Positions 14,965 through 21,674 of a DNA stretch of 35,690 bases are shown in pieces. The position numbers and the translations under genes are program-made. The notes below the pieces were generated by a model. The model ran no database searches, was not told where the DNA came from, and saw only the letters and a program-made list of their open reading frames with translations. The stretch covers positions 1-35,690 of the forward strand of contig CABSAH010000002.1 of NCBI GenBank assembly GCA_902475645.1. Direction: 5' to 3'. Source of the DNA: an uncultured Christensenellaceae bacterium. GTDB taxonomy: Bacteria > Bacillota > Clostridia > Christensenellales > CAG-138. Positions within the stretch are counted from its first letter, which is position 1; each line of letters opens with the position of its first letter.

Positions 14965-15483
14965 ATGGTGCGTAGGTTTATCGTGAACGTAAACGGTACA
15001 GCTTATGATGTTGAAGTTGAAGAAGTCGGCGGCGTTGCCGGCCGTCCCGCTGCCTTTGTGGCTCCCTCTCCTTATATGAACGCGGCTCCCGTGTATGCCG
15101 CGCCCGCTCCCGCGTACAGCGCGCCCGTTGCGCCCGCTGCGCCCGTAGCACCCGCTCCCGTTGCGGCTCCCGCCCCTGCTGCGGCTCCCGCACCCGCCGC
15201 GGCTCCCGCTCCCGCCGCAGCCCCCGCTGCCGCTCCCGCCGCAGCCCCCGCTGCCGCTCCCGCCGCCGGACAAACCGCCGTTACAGCTCCCATGCCCGGC
15301 AACATACTGGATATTAAGGTAAACGTAGGCGATACCGTTAATGCCGACGATGTAGTAGTAATACTTGAGGCCATGAAGATGGAGAACGAAATATTCGCTC
15401 CCGCTTCCGGCAAGGTTGTGGCTATAAACACCACCAAGGGCGCTTCCGTCAATTCCGGCGATTGCCTGCTGGTGATAGGCTAA
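14965..15483 (+). CDS. Biotin carboxyl carrier protein of a decarboxylase
   Basis: A 172-residue protein starting at ATG 14965 behind AGGAGG (14949-14954). An N-terminal beta segment (1-25, FIVNVNGTAYDVEVEEV) is followed by an Ala/Pro linker (about 28-102), then a biotinyl domain with E-A-M-K138-M-E-N, Lys138 being the biotin site. The carrier shuttles the carboxyl group from the OadA-type carboxyltransferase to the membrane beta subunit. A separate carrier protein is the arrangement of methylmalonyl-CoA and glutaconyl-CoA decarboxylases, whereas most oxaloacetate decarboxylases carry it on OadA. Part of the linker is encoded by a tandem 24-base repeat. Confidence 0.93.
   Translation: MVRRFIVNVNGTAYDVEVEEVGGVAGRPAAFVAPSPYMNAAPVYAAPAPAYSAPVAPAAPVAPAPVAAPAPAAAPAPAAAPAPAAAPAAAPAAAPAAAPAAGQTAVTAPMPGNILDIKVNVGDTVNADDVVVILEAMKMENEIFAPASGKVVAINTTKGASVNSGDCLLVIG
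15214..15261 (+). repeat. Two exact tandem copies of a 24-base unit in the biotin-carrier linker
   Basis: Positions 15214-15237 and 15238-15261 are identical. Each encodes eight residues of an Ala/Pro linker; further related copies with single changes lie upstream from about 15165. The unit is a multiple of three, so copy changes would alter linker length without breaking the frame. Confidence 0.85.
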
Positions 15484-15525
15484 GCGGCCCCCGCTTTTGC
15501 CGATTCCGATTGAAAGGAGAGCAAA

Positions 15526-16722
15526 ATGGGAGAAGCAATTCAAAGCTTTTTTGAAATGACCGGCTTTTCTATGATAGCCAACGATCCAAAGGTGCTTATA
15601 ATGATAGCGATATCATTGGCGCTTATGTATCTGGCCATAGTGAAGAAATTCGAGCCGTTGCTGCTGCTGCCGATAGCGTTCGGTATGCTGCTTACCAACC
15701 TGCCCGGTGCGGAAATGTATCACCGCGAGCTTTTTGCCAGCGGACACGTTGACTGGGCTAAGCTGAGCGATCAGGGAGGTCTTATAGACTATCTGTACCT
15801 TGGCATAAAGCTTGGCATTTATCCCTGCCTTATATTCATGGGCGTGGGCGCGGGTACGGACTTTGGGCCCCTTATCGCCAACCCCAAAACGCTGTTCATG
15901 GGCGCGGCGGCTCAGCTGGGCATATTCATCGCCTTTATGGGCGCAATAGGTCTCAGCGATTTGTTCCCGGGCGCATTTAATTTCGGCGTAAAGGAAGCAT
16001 CTTCAATAGGCATCATAGGCGGCGCCGACGGCCCCACGGCCATATATGTAACGCTTAGGCTTGCGCCGCATCTGTTGGGGCCGATTGCCGTTGCCGCGTA
16101 TTCCTATATGGCGCTTGTTCCGGTTATACAGCCGCCCATTATGAAGGCGCTGACCACCAAGAAGGAACGCCAGATAACCATGGAACAGCTCAGGCCGGTT
16201 TCCAAGACCGAAAAGATTATATTCCCCATAATAGTTACCATATTCGTATCTCTGCTGGTACCCTCCGCGGCTCCGCTTATAGGTATGCTTATGTTCGGTA
16301 ATCTGCTTAAGGAGTGCGGCGTGACCGAAAGGCTTTCAAAGACCGCGCAGAACGAGCTGATGAACATAGTTACCATATTCCTTGGCGTATCCGTAGGCGC
16401 TACCGCCACGGCGGATATATTCCTTACCTGGCAGACCATAGGCATACTGCTTATGGGCGTATGCGCGTTCGCGTTCGGTACTGCGGGCGGCGTGCTGATA
16501 GCCAAGATTATGAATAAGCTTTCCGGCGGCAAGATAAATCCGCTTATCGGCTCCGCGGGCGTTTCCGCCGTGCCTATGGCGGCGCGCGTATCGCAGGTGG
16601 TTGGCCAGAAGGAAAAGCCCGGCAACTATCTTTTGATGCATGCCATGGGCCCCAATGTGGCGGGCGTTATCGGCTCCGCAATAGCTGCGGGCGTTCTGCT
16701 TTCGCTCTATTGGGTACACTGA
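15526..16722 (+). CDS. oadB: Na+-transporting decarboxylase beta subunit
   Basis: A 398-residue polytopic membrane protein with roughly ten hydrophobic segments. GGADGPTAIYVT near 167-178 is the hallmark of the OadB/GcdB/MmdB family, with Asp in the Na+ and CO2 handling region. Other family blocks are GVGAGTDFGPL and the C-terminal NVAGVIGSAIAAGV. The protein takes the carboxyl group from biotin, releases CO2 and exports Na+. AAAGGAG is seven bases upstream of the start. It follows the biotin carrier and precedes the carboxyltransferase, so the four genes make one sodium pump. Confidence 0.94.
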   Translation: MGEAIQSFFEMTGFSMIANDPKVLIMIAISLALMYLAIVKKFEPLLLLPIAFGMLLTNLPGAEMYHRELFASGHVDWAKLSDQGGLIDYLYLGIKLGIYPCLIFMGVGAGTDFGPLIANPKTLFMGAAAQLGIFIAFMGAIGLSDLFPGAFNFGVKEASSIGIIGGADGPTAIYVTLRLAPHLLGPIAVAAYSYMALVPVIQPPIMKALTTKKERQITMEQLRPVSKTEKIIFPIIVTIFVSLLVPSAAPLIGMLMFGNLLKECGVTERLSKTAQNELMNIVTIFLGVSVGATATADIFLTWQTIGILLMGVCAFAFGTAGGVLIAKIMNKLSGGKINPLIGSAGVSAVPMAARVSQVVGQKEKPGNYLLMHAMGPNVAGVIGSAIAAGVLLSLYWVH

Positions 16723-16759
16723 TATAACATAAAAAGCAACTTATCAAGGAGGAATCCGG

Positions 16760-18256
16760 ATGAGCAAAAAGATATTTATTACCGATACTATTTTGAGGGA
16801 TGCGCACCAGTCCCAGGCCGCAACCCGTATGCGCACCGAGGATATGCTTCCCGCGTGCGAAGTGCTGGACAGCATTGGCTATTGGTCCCTTGAATGCTGG
16901 GGCGGAGCCACGTTTGACAGCTGCCTCCGCTTCCTCAACGAGGATCCGTGGGACAGGCTCAGGAAGCTTAAGAAGGCCATGCCGAATACCAAGCTGCAAA
17001 TGCTTTTCCGCGGCCAGAACATACTTGGCTACAAGCATTATGCCGACGACGTTGTGGAGCAGTTCTGCCGCAAGGCGATAGAGAACGGCATAGACGTTAT
17101 AAGGATATTCGATGCGCTCAACGACGTGCGCAACCTTGAAGCCGCCATAAAGTACACCAAGAAATACGGCGGAATATGCGAACCCGCCATAAGCTACACC
17201 ATCAGCCCCGTGCATAACGAGGATTACTTTGTAAAGGTAGCCAAGGAGCTGGAGCAGATGGGCGCGGACGTGATATGCATAAAGGACATGGCAAACCTGC
17301 TGCTGCCCTATGACGCATATTCGCTGGTAAAGCGGCTGAAGAAGGAAATAAGCGTGCCTATACATCTGCATACGCACAACACCACCGGCACGGGAGATAT
17401 GACTTATCTTATGGCCGTGCAGGCGGGCGTGGATATAGTGGACTGTGCGCTCAGCCCCCTTGCAAACGGCACAAGCCAGCCCGCCACCGAAGCGCTTGTG
17501 GCTACGCTGAAGGGAACGGAGTACGATACGGGGCTTGACCTTGAAAAGATGGCCGTTGCCGCAAAGCATTTCCGCGGCGTTGCGCAGAAGCTAAAGGACG
17601 AGGGCTTCCTTGACCCGAAGGTGCTGAACGTGGATACCAATACGCTTATCTATCAGGTGCCGGGCGGAATGCTTTCCAACCTTATAAGCCAGCTAAAGCA
17701 GCTTAATGCCGAGGATAAGTATTACGATGTTCTTGCGGAAATACCCCGCGTGCGCGAGGATTTCGGCTATCCCCCGCTCGTAACGCCCACCAGCCAGATA
17801 GTCGGCTCCCAGGCTGTGCTTAATGTGGTTTCCGGCGGAAGGTATAAAACCTTCTCCAAGGAATCCAAGGCGCTCCTGCGCGGCGAATACGGCGCGCTGC
17901 CCGGCAAGGTAAATGAGGAAGTGCGCAAAAAGGCCATTGGCGACGCCGAGGTCATAACCTGCCGCCCGGCCGATTTGCTTAAGCCTGAGCTTGAAAAGTA
18001 TCGCGAGGAGATAAAGGACGTTATGCGCCAGGAGGAGGACGTGCTGAGCTACGCATTGTTCCCGCAGGTTGCCATGAAGTTCTTTGAACAGCGTAATAAC
18101 CCAAAGCCCAAGGAAGAGACTAAGCCGGAAGAGCCCAAGGCAGCACCGGCGGCAGCGCCCGTGCAGACACCCGCGGCGGGGGCGCAGAAGATGCCCATGC
18201 ATCCCGAATTGCCAGCAAAGCAGCTATTTGTTGAGGATATTACGATAGGCCGCTGA
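16760..18256 (+). CDS. oadA: Oxaloacetate decarboxylase alpha / pyruvate carboxylase subunit B-type carboxyltransferase, no biotin domain
   Basis: A 498-residue TIM-barrel carboxyltransferase. TDTILRDAHQS at 8-18 starts the barrel, FRGQN follows, ICIKDMAN holds Lys175 (the expected carbamylated lysine), and HLHTHN at 202-207 carries metal-binding His204/206. The conserved C-terminal PYC-OADA region (about 290-450) includes TPTSQIVGSQAVLNV. The protein stops after a Pro/Ala/Glu-rich tail (about 452-485) that looks like the linker to a biotinyl domain, but the domain is missing; the separate carrier two genes upstream should replace it. With the beta and gamma subunits it would decarboxylate oxaloacetate to pyruvate and pump Na+. 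PycB used with a separate biotin carboxylase is the alternative; no biotin carboxylase gene is present here. Confidence 0.91.
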   Translation: MSKKIFITDTILRDAHQSQAATRMRTEDMLPACEVLDSIGYWSLECWGGATFDSCLRFLNEDPWDRLRKLKKAMPNTKLQMLFRGQNILGYKHYADDVVEQFCRKAIENGIDVIRIFDALNDVRNLEAAIKYTKKYGGICEPAISYTISPVHNEDYFVKVAKELEQMGADVICIKDMANLLLPYDAYSLVKRLKKEISVPIHLHTHNTTGTGDMTYLMAVQAGVDIVDCALSPLANGTSQPATEALVATLKGTEYDTGLDLEKMAVAAKHFRGVAQKLKDEGFLDPKVLNVDTNTLIYQVPGGMLSNLISQLKQLNAEDKYYDVLAEIPRVREDFGYPPLVTPTSQIVGSQAVLNVVSGGRYKTFSKESKALLRGEYGALPGKVNEEVRKKAIGDAEVITCRPADLLKPELEKYREEIKDVMRQEEDVLSYALFPQVAMKFFEQRNNPKPKEETKPEEPKAAPAAAPVQTPAAGAQKMPMHPELPAKQLFVEDITIGR

Positions 18257-18283
18257 TAGGCAAAACCGAATAGAAATGACATT

Positions 18284-18323
18284 GCCGCATCCGTGCCGCC
18301 GCAAAAAGCAGCGCGGATGCGGC
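18284..18323 (+). terminator. Strong hairpin after the decarboxylase operon
   Basis: GCCGCATCCG (18284-18293) pairs perfectly with CGGATGCGGC (18314-18323) around a 20-base loop. The tail after it is TGATTTAT, only mildly T-rich, so this may be a weak intrinsic terminator, a Rho-assisted end or an mRNA-stabilising 3' hairpin. It sits between two transcription units in the same direction. Confidence 0.55.
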
Positions 18324-18349
18324 TGATTTATGCCCATTTGCGCCGAAAA

Positions 18350-18387
18350 TTCAATACAATTATGGCAAAGCGGGAACCTGTATTGAA
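18350..18387. promoter_or_regulatory. Nine-base inverted repeat overlapping the -35 of the first two-component operon
   Basis: TTCAATACA (18350-18358) is perfectly complementary to TGTATTGAA (18379-18387) over a 20-base spacer, and the right arm overlaps the -35 box. This position fits an operator, possibly for autoregulation by the PhoB-type regulator encoded just downstream, although such regulators more often use direct repeats. Confidence 0.45.
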
Positions 18388-18411
18388 AGTGGGGGCATTT
18401 TTTATTATAAT
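18383..18411 (+). promoter_or_regulatory. Promoter of the first two-component operon
   Basis: TTGAAA (18383-18388), a 17-base spacer and a perfect TATAAT (18406-18411) make a strong housekeeping promoter 39 bases before the response-regulator ATG. The AT-rich spacer includes a T6 run. TGGGAGG provides the SD. Confidence 0.75.
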
Positions 18412-18449
18412 CCAAGCATAGATACCGCAATTCTTGGGAGGTAAAGAAT

Positions 18450-19145
18450 ATGGCTGCGCAGAAGATAATGATTTGCGATGACCAGATAATGATACACGAA
18501 ACGCTCGGTATATATTTGGAAAACGAGGGGTTTGAATATATCAGCGCGATGGATGGCGAGGAGGCGCTGCAAAAATACGTAAGCGAAAGGCCGGATCTTA
18601 TTATACTGGACATAATGATGCCCAAGCTTTCCGGCACGGAGGTATGCCGCAGGCTGAGGGAAAAGAGCCGCGTGCCCATAATAATGCTTACGGCAAAGGG
18701 CGAGGAGATAGACAGGATACTGGGCCTTGAGCTTGGCGCGGATGATTATATAGTAAAGCCGTTCAGCGCGCGGGAGGTCGTGGCGCGGGTAAAGGCCGTG
18801 CTGAGAAGGCTTGCAATGGCAAAGGAGCAGCCGCAACAGGTGCTTCGCTTTGACGGGCTTGAAATAAACATAAATAACTACGATGTGCGCGTAAACGGGG
18901 AGCGCGTGCCGTTCACGCCCAAGGAGGTTGAAATATTCCAGCTACTTGCATCGCACCCGGGCAAGGTTTACGAGCGCGAAACGATACTTTCGCTCGTGTG
19001 GGGATATGATTTTTACGGCGATACAAGGGCGGTTGATACGCAGATAAAGCGCATACGCCAAAAGCTGCCCGCCGACGGAACGGTGAACTGGAGCATAAAA
19101 ACCGTTTACGGCGTGGGCTATAAATTCGAGGTAGGCAGGCAATGA
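18450..19145 (+). CDS. OmpR/PhoB-family response regulator (first system)
   Basis: A 231-residue regulator with a receiver domain (1-120) and a winged-helix DNA-binding domain (about 130-231). The receiver keeps the acidic pair Asp10-Asp11, the phosphorylated Asp54 in LDIMMPK, Thr81 and Lys103 in DDYIVKPF. The DNA-binding half has FTPKEVEIFQLLASHPGKVYERE and a final GVGYKFEV. It overlaps its kinase gene by four bases (ATGA). Close similarity to the second regulator at 20988, especially across IIMLTAKGEEIDRILGLEL, shows that the two arose by duplication. A PhoP/PhoB- or YycF/WalR-like role in envelope or phosphate response is possible; the signal is not readable. Confidence 0.93.
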   Translation: MAAQKIMICDDQIMIHETLGIYLENEGFEYISAMDGEEALQKYVSERPDLIILDIMMPKLSGTEVCRRLREKSRVPIIMLTAKGEEIDRILGLELGADDYIVKPFSAREVVARVKAVLRRLAMAKEQPQQVLRFDGLEININNYDVRVNGERVPFTPKEVEIFQLLASHPGKVYERETILSLVWGYDFYGDTRAVDTQIKRIRQKLPADGTVNWSIKTVYGVGYKFEVGRQ

Positions 19146-20899
19146 AGCATTCGCTGCTTATAAAAACCGTATGCCTTGTGCTGTTCACGGTGGTATTAAG
19201 CGCCGCCCTTACGGCGCTTGTTTTTCGCTATGCGGGCATAAAAAGCTACGGCGAGCTGAAAACAAAGGAGCTGAAGCCGAGGGCGGAGTTCATATCGTGC
19301 CGCGCCGCGGATTTCATGGAAGGCATACTGACCCGCAGGGAATTTGAAAACATAGTCAATTACGATAGGCGCATATGGGACGCCGCGCCGTATCTTTATT
19401 CGGCGGACGGCAAGCTTTTCGGCAGCGTTACCAATTCTCAGCTTGCCGCAAATACGGATATGATATCGCCCTATCTTGCGAGCGCGCTTGAAGGCAACGG
19501 GGTCAGCGCCGTGGTTATGATGGGCGGCAGGGCAGGCGTTATTGTGGGCGAGCCTATATTTGCGGGCGACGGCACGGTTATGGGCGCCGTGTTCTTGGTA
19601 AAGCCCATGGACGAATTAAGCACGGGCTGGGGCAATCTTATATCCTCGCTTCCGCTGGCCATGCTGCTGGTGGCGCTTATAATGGCTCCGGTGGCGTATT
19701 TCGGTTCGCGCGGGCTTACGCGACCCCTGAATAAGATGAACGAGGCTGCCGTGGCCATGACGAACGGGGACTTTTCCGTCCGCGCAATAGAAAAGGGCGA
19801 TGGCGAGGTGGCGCGGCTGGGTCGATCGTTAAACGAGCTTTCAAGCGCGCTGAGCGGCACAATAGGCGCGCTGACATTTGAAAGGAACAGGCTTAAAAGC
19901 GTGCTTGACGGGTTGCTGGAGGGCGTTATAGCCGTAAACGGAGAAGGCAGAATTATACAGTTCAACCCCGCATCGGTAAAGCTTATGGGCTGCGCAAGGG
20001 GCGAGGGCATTGAAAAATCACCCATGTACGGAGAACTTCATTCAATGGTGGAGCAGGTGTTGAGCGACGGCGTGAGCCGCTGGACGGAGCAAAGCTATAA
20101 GCAGGCCGTGCTGCGCTTTACAATATCCGCACTCGGCGCGGACGGCAAAAACGAGGGCGCAATAATAATGATACAGGACGTTACGGAGGCGGCGCGGCTT
20201 GAACAGACGCGGAGGGACTACGTTGCAAACGTATCGCATGAGCTTAGGACGCCGATAGCATCAATACGCGGACTGTCGGACGCGCTGTGCGACGGGCTGG
20301 TTAAAAAGGATGAGGACAGGATGCGGTACTATGGCTATATTCAGCATGAAACCATACGCCTTTCGCGCCTGATAGACGACCTTTTGGAGCTTAGCCGGTT
20401 GCAATCGGGCAGCGTGGCAATAGCGCGCCGCAGAATGAGCGTGAACGATTTGATATACGACGTTGCGGACAGATACGGCACAATAGCCAAGGATAACGGC
20501 AAAACGCTTTCGGTAACAATGGCCGGGGGCGAGCATGAGGCATACAGCAATCCGGATAGGTGCGAACAGGTGTTGATAGCACTGCTTGACAACGCCATAA
20601 AGCACAGCGCATCGGGCGAGGTGAAGCTTGACGTAAGCGAGGGCGAAGATGAATACACCATAACCGTATCCAACCCCGGCGAGATAGCCGAAGCGGACAT
20701 AGGCCATCTTTTTGAAAGGTTCTATAAGGCGGATAGGGCGCACACGGGCGAGGGCACGGGGCTTGGCCTTGCAATAGCGAAGGAGATAATGGAGCTGATG
20801 GGAGAGCGCATTTGGGCGGAAAGCAAGGACGGCACGGTAACGTTCGGCTTTACGGTTGCAAAGCATGAATGCGCGCAGGCGAATACAAAAACGGAGTGA
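19142..20899 (+). CDS. Sensor histidine kinase (first system)
   Basis: A 585-residue membrane kinase: membrane helix at about 7-28, an extracellular sensor of about 130 residues, a second helix at about 165-188, HAMP at about 190-243, a PAS-like domain at about 250-350, then HisKA with the phosphorylated His366 in NVSHELRTPIASIRG. A HATPase domain follows, with the N box (ALLDNAIKHSA) and the G2 region GEGTGLGLAIAKEIM. This order is that of PhoR/WalK-type kinases. Start and regulator stop overlap (ATGA), so the pair is translationally coupled. The sensor domain is not recognised. The last 15 residues extend slightly past the ATPase fold. Confidence 0.93.
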   Translation: MKHSLLIKTVCLVLFTVVLSAALTALVFRYAGIKSYGELKTKELKPRAEFISCRAADFMEGILTRREFENIVNYDRRIWDAAPYLYSADGKLFGSVTNSQLAANTDMISPYLASALEGNGVSAVVMMGGRAGVIVGEPIFAGDGTVMGAVFLVKPMDELSTGWGNLISSLPLAMLLVALIMAPVAYFGSRGLTRPLNKMNEAAVAMTNGDFSVRAIEKGDGEVARLGRSLNELSSALSGTIGALTFERNRLKSVLDGLLEGVIAVNGEGRIIQFNPASVKLMGCARGEGIEKSPMYGELHSMVEQVLSDGVSRWTEQSYKQAVLRFTISALGADGKNEGAIIMIQDVTEAARLEQTRRDYVANVSHELRTPIASIRGLSDALCDGLVKKDEDRMRYYGYIQHETIRLSRLIDDLLELSRLQSGSVAIARRRMSVNDLIYDVADRYGTIAKDNGKTLSVTMAGGEHEAYSNPDRCEQVLIALLDNAIKHSASGEVKLDVSEGEDEYTITVSNPGEIAEADIGHLFERFYKADRAHTGEGTGLGLAIAKEIMELMGERIWAESKDGTVTFGFTVAKHECAQANTKTE

Positions 20900-20927
20900 A
20901 GCGCATAACAAATAGCCGCGGCAGGAT

Positions 20928-20955
20928 TTGAAAAAGACCGCCGCGGTGTTATAAT
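20928..20955 (+). promoter_or_regulatory. Promoter of the second two-component operon
   Basis: TTGAAA (20928-20933), a 16-base spacer and a perfect TATAAT (20950-20955). Identical CCGCGG boxes at 20916-20921 and 20941-20946 flank the -35 region, each palindromic, so protein binding or a hairpin is possible. The same -35/-10 hexamers serve the first system. TGGGAGG is the SD, as in the first system. Confidence 0.7.
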
Positions 20956-20987
20956 ATGGATAATGAATACAATGGGAGGTAAACAAC

Positions 20988-21671
20988 ATGAGCAGCGGCA
21001 AAATTCTGATAGCTGATGACGACAGGAACGTGCATGAATCGCTTGGCATCTATCTAAAATCCGAAGGGTTTGAAACCGTTGACGTATACGACGGTGCGGC
21101 GGCGGTGAGCGCGCTGGACGGCGATATTTCGCTTTGCGTTATGGATATAATGATGCCGGTTATGAACGGCATTGACGCCTGCAAGGAAATACGCAAAAAT
21201 TCGCAGGTGCCCATAATAATGCTTACCGCAAAGGGCGAGGAGATAGACAGGATACTTGGCCTTGAGCTGGGCGCGGATGATTATATTGTAAAGCCCTTCA
21301 GCCCGCGCGAGGTTGTTGCAAGGATAAAGGCCGTGCTGAGGCGCACAAGCGAGCAGCAGAGCAACGACGACGGCCGCGTAACGCTAAACGGCCTTGTTAT
21401 AGATATAAAGAGCTATACCGTAACGCTTAAAGGGCAGCCGGTAATATGCACGCCCAAGGAAATAGAGATACTTTATATGCTTGCATCCAATCCCGGGCAG
21501 GTGTTCACAAGGGAGCAGCTCCTTAACAAGGTTTGGGGCTATGACTTTGCGGGCGAAACGAGAACGGTGGATACGCACATAAAGCGCATCCGTGCCAAGC
21601 TTGACAATACCGGCCTTAACTGGTCAATAAAGACCATATACGGCGTGGGTTATAAGTTCGAGGTAGAATAA
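20988..21671 (+). CDS. OmpR/PhoB-family response regulator (second system)
   Basis: A 227-residue paralogue of the regulator at 18450. The receiver domain has the acidic pair in IADDDRN, the phospho-acceptor Asp in VMDIMMPVMNG, Thr in LTAKGEE and Lys in DDYIVKPFSPRE. The winged helix ends in IKTIYGVGYKFEVE. The recognition-helix region (GETRTVDTHIKRIRAKL) differs in a few residues from the first regulator (DTRAVDTQIKRIRQKL), so the two may bind related but distinct sites. It starts behind TGGGAGG with its own promoter and is separated from its kinase gene by three bases. Confidence 0.93.
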   Translation: MSSGKILIADDDRNVHESLGIYLKSEGFETVDVYDGAAAVSALDGDISLCVMDIMMPVMNGIDACKEIRKNSQVPIIMLTAKGEEIDRILGLELGADDYIVKPFSPREVVARIKAVLRRTSEQQSNDDGRVTLNGLVIDIKSYTVTLKGQPVICTPKEIEILYMLASNPGQVFTREQLLNKVWGYDFAGETRTVDTHIKRIRAKLDNTGLNWSIKTIYGVGYKFEVE

Positions 21672-21674
21672 GCT

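Noticed and set aside
14700..15265. CRISPR array in the repetitive GC-rich stretch
   Set aside because: The repeats are in-frame Ala/Pro codons without spacers of constant length.
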